A stretch of DNA of 16,218 bases from an uncultured Chthoniobacterales bacterium. GTDB taxonomy: Bacteria; Verrucomicrobiota; Verrucomicrobiia; Chthoniobacterales; UBA10450. The position numbers and the translations under genes were made by a program. The DNA lies in NCBI GenBank assembly GCA_955652155.1, contig CATPAT010000121.1:1-16218 (forward strand). Reading direction: 5' to 3'. Shown in pieces: positions 7,232 to 15,606 of the stretch (its first letter is position 1; each line of letters opens with the position of its first letter). A model generated the notes under the pieces. The model saw only the letters and a program-made list of their open reading frames with translations. It was not told the DNA's origin and made no database searches.

Positions 7232-7612
7232 AACGTATGATTCGCCGGTGGGGCAATCTCCATTTTGTTCAATTCACTCGAAATGTTGGGTTACGGAAGG
7301 GCGTCGTGAATCTGGTGCGGGAGTAAAACGTAAGAGTGCCTTTCACCAGACCTGTTCATTTTCATCGCCTGCATATCGATGACCAGCAAATTGTGGTAGT
7401 GCGCGTCTGCGGGATTTTGTGCTGTCACCTATGAGGTGGTGCCGGTTCTCTCTTTCGAGCTAGGGAGTCGCCTCGCAGGAAAACTCCGCCGAATCAGGTC
7501 ATCTCGCAAATATCACCGGCTCAAACGCCGCCGCAGCCCATTTTCCGGGAATATAACTCCGCCAAAACGGTTGAATGAGTGAAGAACAATCTACCGTTAA
7601 TCAAACACGCTT
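7232..7612. other. divergent intergenic region between sigma factor and tatA
   Basis: This 381-base stretch has no credible gene on either strand. It must contain the divergent promoters for the sigma operon (left) and the tatA side (right). Small hairpins are visible: CACCT/AGGTG at 7426-7438, and GGAGT (7464-7468) with ACTCC (7483-7487). They lie about 150-190 bases before tatA and could belong to a structured leader. I matched no known riboswitch or small RNA. Confidence 0.4.
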
Positions 7613-7864
7613 ATGACTCCAATGATCGCCAGCATACTCAATCTTGTCGGACCGGACATGGTGGTAGTCCTTCTCATTGTCCTGCTACTGTTCGGTGCGA
7701 AGAAGCTACCCGAACTTGCCCGAGGTATGGGCAGGGCGGTAAAAGAGTTTAGCGCAGCCCGAGATGAAATTGAGAGGGGGCTAGGTCAGTCCAACGCCAG
7801 CGAAGTAGCGCAACCAAAACTTGTAGACACAAAAACCGAGCTGCAGTCTTCGCGGCTAGTCTAG
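7613..7864 (+). CDS. tatA: Sec-independent translocase subunit TatA/TatE
   Basis: The 83-residue protein shows the TatA/E plan: a short outside N-terminus, one membrane helix at about residues 16-28, the hinge LFGAKKLPELARGMGRAVKEF (FG at 27-28), then an amphipathic helix to about residue 52 and a loose polar tail. TatA oligomers form the pore through which folded proteins with twin-arginine signals leave the cytoplasm. Two such substrates, the ferritin-like protein and the phosphoesterase, are encoded a few kilobases away on the opposite strand. No tatB or tatC is seen here. Met4 could also be the start; neither ATG has a good Shine-Dalgarno. Confidence 0.9.
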   Translation: MTPMIASILNLVGPDMVVVLLIVLLLFGAKKLPELARGMGRAVKEFSAARDEIERGLGQSNASEVAQPKLVDTKTELQSSRLV

Positions 7865-7921
7865 TGGCGTTAACGCCTTTCTTCACAGCTCCCATCGGCG
7901 GCTCGCAACGGAAGGAACTCA

Positions 7922-9361
7922 ATGATCGTCCGGGTAACCCGCAAGCGGCGCAACAAACGAATCGTCATTCTCGGCGGTGGTTTTGGCGGAGTTTATGCCG
8001 CTATTCATCTTGAGAAATTGATGGCGCGACAGAGCGCGGTAGAGATTTGCCTCGTTAGCCGCGATAATTTTTTTCTGTTTACGCCGATGCTTCACGAGAT
8101 CGCCGCGAGCGATCTCGAGATCACGAATATCGTAAATCCCCTGCGCAAGCTACTTCGCAAGGTTGACGTATTGGTGGGCGGCGTGAACCAAGTTGATCTA
8201 CGGAACAAACGCGTCCTGATTTCGCGTGGTTACCGTAAGCCACGACAACACCTCGACTACGATCATCTTGTGATCGCGCTGGGATCGACAACCAACTTTT
8301 ACGATCTTCCGGGCCTCGCAGAACTGGCGGTGCCGATGAAATCGCTTCGGGACGCAATTCAGTTGCGCGGTCAAATCCTCCGATATTTGGAAGAGGCAAA
8401 TTCAGAAGATGATCCCGCCGAGCGGCGATCGTCACTTACCTTCGTGGTGGCCGGCGGCGGCTTTGCGGGAGTGGAAACGGTTGCGGCGTTAAATGACTTC
8501 GTTCGGGAAGCGCTGCCGTTCTACCCTAATTTAAGTGAAGAGATGTTGCGGGTTATCCTGGTCCATTCTGGCCCGGCGATTTTACCGGAACTGGGTGAAA
8601 GTTTGGGACGATACACAGAGAAGGTCCTCGCCGGACGCGACGTGGAAGTTCGCCTTAACACCCGGGTTAAAAGCGTGACCGAAGACAAAGTTTTTTTAAT
8701 GGATGGCGTTTCGATTCCATCGCGCACTTTGGTGTGGACCGCGGGAACGGTGCCGAGCCCCCTCATCTCTTCGCTACCCTGTGAAAAGGAACAAGGCCGA
8801 TTACTCGTAGACCAATTCTTGGGAGTTCCAGAGTGGCCGAATGTTTGGGCGGTGGGGGACTGTGCATTTGTGCCGGACATCAGAAATCCGGGAAAATCTC
8901 ATCCACCAACCGCGCAGCATGCCATACGAGAGGGTAAAGTTGTGGCGCAGAACATCGCGGCTGTAATCTTGGGTCGTCCTTTAAAATCATTTTCATTCAG
9001 AACCATTGGGCTGCTGGCTTCTATCGGTCGTCGGATGGGCGTAGCGCGGATTTTCGGTTTCAATTTCTCTGGCTTCTTCGCGTGGTGGATGTGGCGGACG
9101 GTTTACCTCAGCAAATTGCCCGGCTTGGACAAGAAGGTCCGTGTGGCATTTGACTGGACACTGGACCTTCTTTTTCCCAAGGACGTTTGCGCAGTGCACG
9201 ACCTCGACCAACGACACGATTTCCGTTCGCCGGACCACGCCAGGAGTGCGTCCGGGAATAATGGTGATCACGAAATAGGATCAGCGCAGTTGAATCAGCG
9301 TGAATGCGCAGCCGGGATCGACGTTGATGCGGACAACGATCTCGAACGTTTCCTCTTATGA
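7922..9361 (+). CDS. ndh: type II NADH:quinone oxidoreductase-like flavoprotein
   Basis: The 479-residue protein is a two-dinucleotide-fold flavoprotein of the NDH-2 family, which passes electrons from NADH to quinone without pumping protons. The FAD-binding glycine motif is at residues 18-23 (ILGGGFGGVYAA) and the NAD(P)H-binding one at 178-183 (VAGGGFAGVET). VWAVGDCAFVP (309-318) and PPTAQHAIREG (328-338) are the C-terminal FAD contacts, and the segment near 360-420 with aromatic and basic residues matches the membrane-associating end. AAGGA five bases before the ATG at 7922 supports the start. It lies 57 bases after tatA on the same strand. About 50 residues after residue 430 are polar, low-complexity and outside the family core. 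It could also be a related sulfide- or ferredoxin-type reductase. Confidence 0.87.
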   Translation: MIVRVTRKRRNKRIVILGGGFGGVYAAIHLEKLMARQSAVEICLVSRDNFFLFTPMLHEIAASDLEITNIVNPLRKLLRKVDVLVGGVNQVDLRNKRVLISRGYRKPRQHLDYDHLVIALGSTTNFYDLPGLAELAVPMKSLRDAIQLRGQILRYLEEANSEDDPAERRSSLTFVVAGGGFAGVETVAALNDFVREALPFYPNLSEEMLRVILVHSGPAILPELGESLGRYTEKVLAGRDVEVRLNTRVKSVTEDKVFLMDGVSIPSRTLVWTAGTVPSPLISSLPCEKEQGRLLVDQFLGVPEWPNVWAVGDCAFVPDIRNPGKSHPPTAQHAIREGKVVAQNIAAVILGRPLKSFSFRTIGLLASIGRRMGVARIFGFNFSGFFAWWMWRTVYLSKLPGLDKKVRVAFDWTLDLLFPKDVCAVHDLDQRHDFRSPDHARSASGNNGDHEIGSAQLNQRECAAGIDVDADNDLERFLL

Positions 9362-9504
9362 CGAGATCGGCGTAACTCTGCGCGAGCGTTTGCCGAGGAT
9401 GGCGACGTCGCAAATTTGATCGGTCGTTCAACAGCGCGCCTGGCGCTCTTGGTCATTGGGAGTAATTCTCGCATCCTGCGGAACGTGCGCTTTATTTCAG
9501 CAGC

Positions 9505-12474
9505 ATGACCTCGGCGCAAATTCGCCAATCCTTTCTCGATTTCTTCCGCGAGAAAAAGCACACGATCGTGCCGTCGTCGCCGCTTTTGCCGGACGCGCCC
9601 AATTTGCTTTTCACCAACGCCGGCATGAACCAGTTCGTGCCGATCTTTCTCGGCCAACAAAAGCCGTCATGGAAGCCGGCCCGAGTGGCCGATACCCAAA
9701 AGTGCATTCGCGCCGGCGGCAAACATAACGATCTCGAAGATGTCGGGCTGGACACCTATCACCACACCTTCTTTGAAATGCTCGGGAACTGGAGCTTCGG
9801 TGATTATTTCAAGAAGGAAGCGATCGAGTGGACGTGGGAGTTAGTGGTCGACCGCTGGAAATTTCCGGCGCAACGCCTCTACGCGACCGTTTACAAACCC
9901 GGGCCGGACGAACCAAGCGAATTTGATCAGGAAGCGCACGATCACTGGGTGCGGTTATTTCAGGACGCCGATCTCGATCCGAAAATCCACGTCGTCAGCT
10001 CCGGCAAAGCCGATAATTTTTGGATGATGGGCGATACCGGTCCATGCGGACCGTGCTCCGAGCTGCATGTCGATCTTACGCCGGACGGCGACACCCGCGG
10101 TTCGCTCGTGAACAAAGACGACCCGCGCAGCATCGAGATTTGGAATCTGGTCTTCATTCAATTCAACGCGAATCCGGACGGGTCCTTTGCTCCCCTCCCG
10201 CAGCGGCACGTCGATACCGGGATGGGCTTTGAACGCGTGACGGCGATCATTCAGGGCACAAAAGATCTCACCGATTTCTCCGGCACGATCTCCAATTACG
10301 AGACCGACATCTTTCGCCCGATTTTCGATGAAATCGAAAAGCTCAGCGCCAAAAAATATGGGTCGACCTTGCCAATTGTAGGGCAAGCGCATCGCTTGCC
10401 AGGCAGGGAAGAAGGCAGCCGGCGCGGCCGCCCTACAAACAATCCTGAGCAGGAAAAAATCGACATTGCGTTTCGAGTGATCGCCGATCACATCCGCGCT
10501 CTTAGTTTCGCGATTGCCGACGGAATCATTCCTTCAAACGAAGGCCGGGGCTACGTCCTGCGCCGCATCTTGCGCCGCGCGGTCCGTTACGGCCGCGCGC
10601 TGGAATTTCACGAGCCGTTCTTTTCCAAGCTGGTCGATGTCTTGGCGAAAACGATGGGTGACATCTTTCCCGAGATCCGCGCGAAACAAAAAGCAATTCA
10701 AGAAACGATTCGCCGCGAAGAGGAGTCGTTTAACAAAACGCTCGATAAAGGCATTCAGGCATTCAACAGCGTCGCAGCAACGACAATTGCAGCCAGCCTA
10801 AATCCCGAAGATATGGGGTTTTCAGAAGCGGTAATAGCGGACTTGAAGTTTATCGAGAAAACCGGCGTGGAAGACTGGGCGCGTATAATCAATGAAGCCA
10901 AGAGTGCTGTTCCGGGGTGGGATATATCTCAGGTTCCGTCAATTTCTGCTGAGCATGCATTCCGACTTTATGACACTTATGGCTTTCCGCTTGACCTGAC
11001 GGAACTGATGGCGCGTGAGCGCGGTTTGAAAGTCGATGTTGCTGGTTTCGAGAAATTAATGGACGAGCAGCGGGAGCGCGCGCGGAAAGCGCAAAAGAAA
11101 TCAGCAATCACGGTCCAGCATATCGTTGATTTTCCGACGAAATTTGTCGGATACAAAATGTTAGAAGCAGACGCGACGCTATTAAAAATTGTCGAGAAGG
11201 CCGGAGGAATTGGTAGCGGCGACAAGTGGGCGATTGTCGATGTATCGCCGTTTTACGCCGAGAGCGGGGGCCAGGTTGGAGACGCTGGCGAATTGAAATT
11301 CATCAAAGATGGCAAAGTCGTTCGAGTCGTTAATACGCTAAAGGAAAGCGATACCTTCTATCTAAAACTCGCTGATGTTGAAAGTTTCGACTGGTCGCCC
11401 GAAGCACCTCTGCACCTTAGTGTCGACGCCCCGCGGCGTCGCGTGATCGAAGGACATCACACCGTGACCCATCTGTTGCATTGGGCGCTGCACGAAATTG
11501 TGTCGCGCGATGCGGCACAAAAGGGGAGTTACGTTGGTCCTGATAAATTGACGTTCGATTTTTCGAGTGCAGCACTATCGCCGGAACAAAAGCGCAACGT
11601 CGAAAAGTTGGTAAACGAAAAGATCGCCGAGAGCGCGCCGGTTTCGTGGACAGAGATTCCGTACGACGACGCAAAGAAGCGCAAAGAGATCCAACAATTC
11701 TTTGGCGAGAAGTATGGCGATCAAGTTCGCGTTGTGCAGATCGGCGGGGAGCCGCAGAAGTTGAACGGCTACTCGATGGAGCTTTGCGGTGGCACCCACG
11801 TAGGATCGACAAGCGAGATCGGCGCGTTCCGGATCGTGAAGGAAGAAGCGATTGCCGCGGGGACGCGCCGAATCGAAGCCGTTGCCGGCGACGCGGCGCG
11901 GGTGTGGGCGCGGGAAGAAGCAGCGCGTCAGCAGGAACGATTCGAAACGTTGTTGCGAAAGAAGACGGATCTCTCGCCGTTGCCGGTTTTCACTGACACG
12001 GTGCAAGCGGACGAGATGTTGAAGCAGATCGACGCCCGCGCGTCGCATCTGGAAAAGCTCGACGTCGATGTTCGCGAGTGGGAAAAGAAACACGCGAAGG
12101 AAGCCGAGGCCGATTTGCGCAGCCGTGGATCGCAAATCGCAAACGATTTGGCGTCGTCCAAAGTCGGCCAAAAAATCTGCGTCGCCAGCGTGCCGGACGC
12201 CGACGCCAAACTGTTACAAGCGGTGGCCGACGCCTTGAAGCAAAAGTTCGACGGCCCAATCGTTCTCGCTGGAGCGAAGGACGGCCACGTCGCGCTGGTC
12301 GCACTTGTTCCGAAGTCGCTGACTTCGAAATTTCAGGCGAACAAAATTATTCAGCAAATCGCGCGGATGGTCGGCGGCAAAGGCGGCGGGCGTCCGGAAA
12401 ACGCGCAAGGTGGCGGTACCGACGCGGACAAGATCGACCAAGCACTTGCCGAAGCGAAGCGATTGCTGACTTAG
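9505..12474 (+). CDS. alaS: alanyl-tRNA synthetase
   Basis: This class II synthetase charges tRNA-Ala and removes mischarged amino acids. The N-terminal catalytic core is clear (SFLDFFREKKHTIVPSSPL, then LLFTNAGMNQF, DTQKCIRAGGKHNDLEDVG and FFEMLGNWSFGDYFK). The editing domain has HTVTH (His652, His656) and CGGTHVG (Cys761, His765), the zinc set. The C-terminal glycine-rich GGKGGGRPENAQGGG closes it. At 989 residues it is over 100 longer than the E. coli enzyme (about 875). Two insertions explain much of this: 22 residues (291-312) encoded by a palindromic repeat, and about 55 residues near 420-475 before the conserved AFRLYDTYGFPLDL. The 143 bases before the ATG contain no other gene. Its last bases overlap the convergent gene. 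Confidence 0.97.
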   Translation: MTSAQIRQSFLDFFREKKHTIVPSSPLLPDAPNLLFTNAGMNQFVPIFLGQQKPSWKPARVADTQKCIRAGGKHNDLEDVGLDTYHHTFFEMLGNWSFGDYFKKEAIEWTWELVVDRWKFPAQRLYATVYKPGPDEPSEFDQEAHDHWVRLFQDADLDPKIHVVSSGKADNFWMMGDTGPCGPCSELHVDLTPDGDTRGSLVNKDDPRSIEIWNLVFIQFNANPDGSFAPLPQRHVDTGMGFERVTAIIQGTKDLTDFSGTISNYETDIFRPIFDEIEKLSAKKYGSTLPIVGQAHRLPGREEGSRRGRPTNNPEQEKIDIAFRVIADHIRALSFAIADGIIPSNEGRGYVLRRILRRAVRYGRALEFHEPFFSKLVDVLAKTMGDIFPEIRAKQKAIQETIRREEESFNKTLDKGIQAFNSVAATTIAASLNPEDMGFSEAVIADLKFIEKTGVEDWARIINEAKSAVPGWDISQVPSISAEHAFRLYDTYGFPLDLTELMARERGLKVDVAGFEKLMDEQRERARKAQKKSAITVQHIVDFPTKFVGYKMLEADATLLKIVEKAGGIGSGDKWAIVDVSPFYAESGGQVGDAGELKFIKDGKVVRVVNTLKESDTFYLKLADVESFDWSPEAPLHLSVDAPRRRVIEGHHTVTHLLHWALHEIVSRDAAQKGSYVGPDKLTFDFSSAALSPEQKRNVEKLVNEKIAESAPVSWTEIPYDDAKKRKEIQQFFGEKYGDQVRVVQIGGEPQKLNGYSMELCGGTHVGSTSEIGAFRIVKEEAIAAGTRRIEAVAGDAARVWAREEAARQQERFETLLRKKTDLSPLPVFTDTVQADEMLKQIDARASHLEKLDVDVREWEKKHAKEAEADLRSRGSQIANDLASSKVGQKICVASVPDADAKLLQAVADALKQKFDGPIVLAGAKDGHVALVALVPKSLTSKFQANKIIQQIARMVGGKGGGRPENAQGGGTDADKIDQALAEAKRLLT
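10375..10440 (+). repeat. 66-bp palindromic repeat inserted in frame in alaS
   Basis: The stretch has 9-base terminal inverted repeats TTGTAGGGC (10376-10384) and GCCCTACAA (10430-10438). A nested hairpin has arms GGCAAGCG (10382-10389) and CGCTTGCC (10393-10400). It is read in frame as 22 residues (Ile291 to Asn312) between the conserved KKYGSTLP and the conserved EQEKIDIAFRVIADH, a place where other synthetases have only a short loop. A related copy lies at 16179-16208. It behaves like a small non-autonomous repeat (REP or MITE type) that landed in a tolerant loop. Bounds are approximate by a few bases. Confidence 0.7.
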
Positions 12475-13631
12475 TCTGACGGCAGCACGAGCGTTATGAA
12501 AAACGTCGCGGCCAGTGCGAGGAATAGCACGATCAGATAGATCAAACCGCCGGTGAAGAATTTGAGTGTGCTGATGAACCAGCCTTGTCGATAGACCCGG
12601 CGGATCGACAAGAATATTTGCATCACGAACGCGATCCAAAGCAGCGCGATGCACGAGCCGGCGATTGCGCCCGGGACCGCACGGTTCAGTCCGATTGTTG
12701 CCAGCACGATCAACATGATCCCGATGTAAAAGAAGGTGTGGATGTGGAGCGCGTAAATTAGATGATCGATGTAGAAAGTGTGGCGACGGACATAGAGAAC
12801 TTTCAGGACAAACGCGAAGAGCGGGACACAGCAAAGCATCATGTAAGGCAAATTGCTGAAGAGCGTGCTGATGAAGAGCCCCATTTTCGTTCCGTGCTCA
12901 CCCATTTTGTCCTTGGCACGCGCCTCGATCCACTTTTCGAACGGGGTTGACGATTTCGTGTCTGCATCAAAGACCACAAAGGGTCGATCTGTCACCGGCC
13001 CGTAATTTTTTGTCGTTGGCACGGCAGTCGATCCTGCTGAAGGCGAGGGCGCCGCTGGAGGTGAACTCGCGGGAGGCGAGGGCACTGCCGGAGCGGGAGG
13101 CGGAGAAGGTTCGCGTAACAATTTCTCCAATTTCGCGCGTGCCTCGGGAGGCAAATCTTCTTTCTTCAGATCGGCTTCGATTTCGGCGCGGTCCTTGGGG
13201 CCGAGTTTGCTCGGATCGACCCGAAGTCCTCGCGCTCCATAATTGACCGCGAAGAAAAACAAAATGCTGGCCAGTAGGTAAAGACGAAGCGGATGGAGAT
13301 AGCGAACGCGTTTGCCGGCGAGAAATTCGTTGGTCAGCCGCCACGGTTTGACGATGAGGAGGGCGATGGTCGCGAAAAATTTGGAGTCCCAATTTAGAAA
13401 CGAGTCGAGAACATCGACAATCACGTGTCGAAACGAGCGGCGATAATCGATTGCCGCCTGCCCGCATTGCGCACAATGCGGCCCGGTTAACTCGGTGCCG
13501 CAATTTTCACAATGAGTGAATGGCAGAGGTCGTCGATCTTTGCCTCGCCCAAACCAACGTCGGCGCGCAGTTCTTTCGACCGCGGAAATCGCGGTGTCGC
13601 CGAGGATAATTTTTGCGGGCTCGTCCGCCAT
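12471..13631 (-). CDS. DUF3667 zinc-ribbon membrane protein
   Basis: The 386-residue protein has a zinc ribbon near the start (CENCG then CAQCGQ; Cys41, Cys44, Cys53, Cys56). It is followed by the DUF3667 signature around DYRRSF, DSFLNWDSKFFATI and FLAGKRVRYLHPLRLYLL. A first membrane helix is near residues 113-130. A charged and then Pro/Ala/Ser-rich stretch (about 165-205) follows, and several membrane helices fill the last 140 residues. No biochemical role is known for the family. It converges with alaS, its TAA stop sharing bases with the alaS TAG. The small membrane protein gene lies 35 bases upstream on the same strand, so the two may be one transcript. No Shine-Dalgarno is evident. Confidence 0.82.
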   Translation of the reverse strand: MADEPAKIILGDTAISAVERTARRRWFGRGKDRRPLPFTHCENCGTELTGPHCAQCGQAAIDYRRSFRHVIVDVLDSFLNWDSKFFATIALLIVKPWRLTNEFLAGKRVRYLHPLRLYLLASILFFFAVNYGARGLRVDPSKLGPKDRAEIEADLKKEDLPPEARAKLEKLLREPSPPPAPAVPSPPASSPPAAPSPSAGSTAVPTTKNYGPVTDRPFVVFDADTKSSTPFEKWIEARAKDKMGEHGTKMGLFISTLFSNLPYMMLCCVPLFAFVLKVLYVRRHTFYIDHLIYALHIHTFFYIGIMLIVLATIGLNRAVPGAIAGSCIALLWIAFVMQIFLSIRRVYRQGWFISTLKFFTGGLIYLIVLFLALAATFFITLVLPSD

Positions 13632-13666
13632 CGCGGTCGAGATTACGAAAAAAACGCGCGGTGCGT

Positions 13667-13876
13667 CTATCGTAGAAAGAACAGACCCGCTGTCCCAATC
13701 GCGCCGATTGCAATCATAACCGCGTCATTGCTGACAAAGTAGGGATAAACCATTAAGGCGATTCCGAGGAACATCGGCTTCCAAAGATTCATTCGCTTTC
13801 CGTAGATGAAGGCGACGAAGCCGATCGAGCCAAAGACGAAACCGCCGATCAAATTTGCCGCGCTCAAATTCAGCAT
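13667..13876 (-). CDS. small two-to-three-helix membrane protein
   Basis: The 69-residue product is hydrophobic throughout, with about two or three membrane helices: ANLIGGFVFGSIGFVAFIYGKR, then WKPMFLGIALMVYPYFV and a last segment ending in GLFFLR. A YGKR...WKP core and MVYPYF are typical of a widespread family of tiny uncharacterised membrane proteins. I chose the ATG at 13876; an in-frame GTG at 13954 would add 26 residues lacking any hydrophobic or conserved character and would reach almost to the permease start. It is divergent from the permease with about 90 bases between and lies 35 bases before the DUF3667 gene. Function unknown. Confidence 0.65.
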   Translation of the reverse strand: MLNLSAANLIGGFVFGSIGFVAFIYGKRMNLWKPMFLGIALMVYPYFVSNDAVMIAIGAIGTAGLFFLR

Positions 13877-13966
13877 GGGTGATAAACGAGCTATTTGCGG
13901 GCCAAGATCGACATACCAAACTTGTGGTTGACCGCTGGCAATCCGCGGTGACACGATTTGCCACTA

Positions 13967-15568
13967 ATGGCTTCGCATTGGTTTAGGACCAAAAGTCCCG
14001 ATCACTTAATGGCGGAAGCAGCCGCGCCCGAGCGCCAGATGAAGCGTTCGCTGAGCGCGCTCGACCTGACTGCGCTTGGGATCGGTGCCATTATTGGAGC
14101 AGGGATTTTCGCGCTGACCGGCACGGCTGCGGCCGGTCAGGTGTTTTCGTCGAAGTTAGAAACGCCAGTTCTCAATTTCATCCAAGCCTGGCTCTCGGGC
14201 GCGGATGTAATATTGGGACGAAACGGTGCTGGTCCCGCGATCATGATTTCATTTATGGTTGCCGGTTTGGCCTGCGGATTCGCGGCGCTTTGTTACGCCG
14301 AGCTCGCGTCAATGATTCCAGTTTCCGGCTCGGCCTACACTTATTCCTACGCGACGCTCGGGGAAATCATTGCCTGGATTATCGGTTGGGACCTGATCCT
14401 CGAATATGCGGTCGGCAACATGTCGGTCGCGGTTGGTTGGTCCGGCTACTTCGTGGCGCTGTGCGGCAGCACTGTCGGATTAAAATTTCCGATTTGGCTG
14501 GTCAACGATCATCGCACCGCGACCGACCTTCTGGCCAAGGGTGGCGATGCGCTCGCGGCGTTTTCCTCAACGACGTTGCCGGTGATCGCTGGTCATTCCA
14601 TCGCCTTCAACTTACCTGCGCTTTTGATTGTTGCGGCGGTGACTTGGTTGTTGATCTACGGCATTCGTGAAAGCGCCAAAACGAACACGATGATCGTAAT
14701 TATCAAAGTCACTGTCGTGGTCTTCTTTATTGCTTTCGGCGCGTTCATGGTGAACCCGACAAACTGGCATCCGTTCGTGCCGAACGGATTTGCCGGCGTG
14801 ATGAGCGGCGCCGCTATTGTTTTTTTCGCCTTCATTGGTTTTGATGCGGTCTCAACAACGGCCGAGGAAAGCAAAAACCCGCAACGCGATATGCCGATTG
14901 GTATCATCGCGAGCCTGATCATCTGCACTCTTCTTTATGTCCTCATGTCCGGCGTCCTCACCGGTATCAAGAAATACACGGTCTATCTTGGCGACTCGGC
15001 GGCGGTGGCGACGGCGTTCGCAAGCAAACCCTGGGCGCAAGCTCTCGTCAGCGCGGGCGCGCTCGCGGGTATGACGTCGGTACTGCTTGTTTTCCAAGTC
15101 GGTCAGCCGCGCATTTTCATGGCGATGGCCCGCGACGGATTGCTGCCGGAATACTTTGCCAAAATTCATCCGCGCTTTCGCACGCCGCACATCACAACCA
15201 TTTGGACCGGCATCGTCGTCGGCGGCGTTGCCATGGTGGTAGACATCGGCTCGTTGGCCGATCTAACAAACATCGGAACGCTCTTTGCCTTCATTCTGGT
15301 TTGTCTTGGAGTGAATGTGCTGCGCCGCACCGCACCGGAGCGGCCCCGGCCGTTTCGGGTACCGTTTGTCCCGATCTTCCCAATTCTCGGCGTCATTCTC
15401 TGCATTGCATTGATGCTGAGCTTGCCGGTCCTGACCTGGATCCGCTTTCTTGTCTGGCTTGTCATCGGACTGGTGATTTATTTCTTTTACGGCGCCTGGA
15501 ACAGCAAGCTCCGCCGCGGCGTCGACGCTGGAATCACCGAGGACCAGCCACCGCTGATTAAACCGTAA
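13967..15568 (+). CDS. APC-family amino acid permease (CAT-like)
   Basis: The 533-residue transporter has about 12 or more membrane helices and the APC superfamily marks: LDLTALGIGAIIGAGIFALTG in helix 1 (residues 32-52, with the unwound GAGIF substrate site), CYAELASMIPVSGSAYTYSYATLGEIIAWIIGWDLILEYAVG, and FFAFIGFDAVSTTAEESKNPQRDMPIGI in helix 6 and the loop after. These features match the cationic-type amino acid transporters (bacterial YfnA-like, eukaryotic SLC7 CAT), which bring amino acids in by proton or sodium coupling or exchange them. The exact substrate is not readable. I prefer the ATG at 13967 to a TTG at 13958. It ends just before a pair of hairpins facing the DUF5069 gene. Confidence 0.93.
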   Translation: MASHWFRTKSPDHLMAEAAAPERQMKRSLSALDLTALGIGAIIGAGIFALTGTAAAGQVFSSKLETPVLNFIQAWLSGADVILGRNGAGPAIMISFMVAGLACGFAALCYAELASMIPVSGSAYTYSYATLGEIIAWIIGWDLILEYAVGNMSVAVGWSGYFVALCGSTVGLKFPIWLVNDHRTATDLLAKGGDALAAFSSTTLPVIAGHSIAFNLPALLIVAAVTWLLIYGIRESAKTNTMIVIIKVTVVVFFIAFGAFMVNPTNWHPFVPNGFAGVMSGAAIVFFAFIGFDAVSTTAEESKNPQRDMPIGIIASLIICTLLYVLMSGVLTGIKKYTVYLGDSAAVATAFASKPWAQALVSAGALAGMTSVLLVFQVGQPRIFMAMARDGLLPEYFAKIHPRFRTPHITTIWTGIVVGGVAMVVDIGSLADLTNIGTLFAFILVCLGVNVLRRTAPERPRPFRVPFVPIFPILGVILCIALMLSLPVLTWIRFLVWLVIGLVIYFFYGAWNSKLRRGVDAGITEDQPPLIKP

Positions 15569-15569
15569 T

Positions 15570-15597
15570 GCGGGAGGGACCTTAGTGTCCCGACCGC
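15570..15597 (+). terminator. imperfect hairpin after the permease
   Basis: The hairpin begins one base after the permease stop. Arms 15570-15580 and 15587-15597 pair at 9 of 11 positions around the loop CTTAGT (inner stem GGGAC/GTCCC). No T-run follows, so termination is only a suggestion. It may serve one or both of the convergent genes. Confidence 0.4.
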
Positions 15598-15606
15598 GAG
15601 CGGCCC

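Noticed and set aside
4470..7330. Shared ECF-type promoter motif upstream of the sigma gene and the exported genes
   Set aside because: I read the minus-strand gaps before 7231, 5547 and 4469 and found no common -35/-10 pair, so autoregulation and the regulon remain unproven.
7381..7520. Riboswitch or tRNA-like element in the tatA leader
   Set aside because: Small stems exist, but none of the conserved cores of riboswitch classes I know is present and no cloverleaf can be drawn.
7866..7885. GGCGTTAACGCC palindrome plus TTTCTTC just after tatA, as a terminator
   Set aside because: Only four base pairs can form a real stem, too weak to call; tatA and ndh may still be co-transcribed.
9295..9660. 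121-codon minus-strand open frame spanning the ndh-alaS gap
   Set aside because: It overlaps both conserved genes antisense, is very Arg-rich, and shows no domain or ribosome site.
11575..12171. 198-codon minus-strand open frame inside alaS
   Set aside because: It lies antisense to the conserved editing and C-terminal region of AlaRS and its product is Arg/Leu-rich with no motif, as expected of a shadow in GC-rich DNA.
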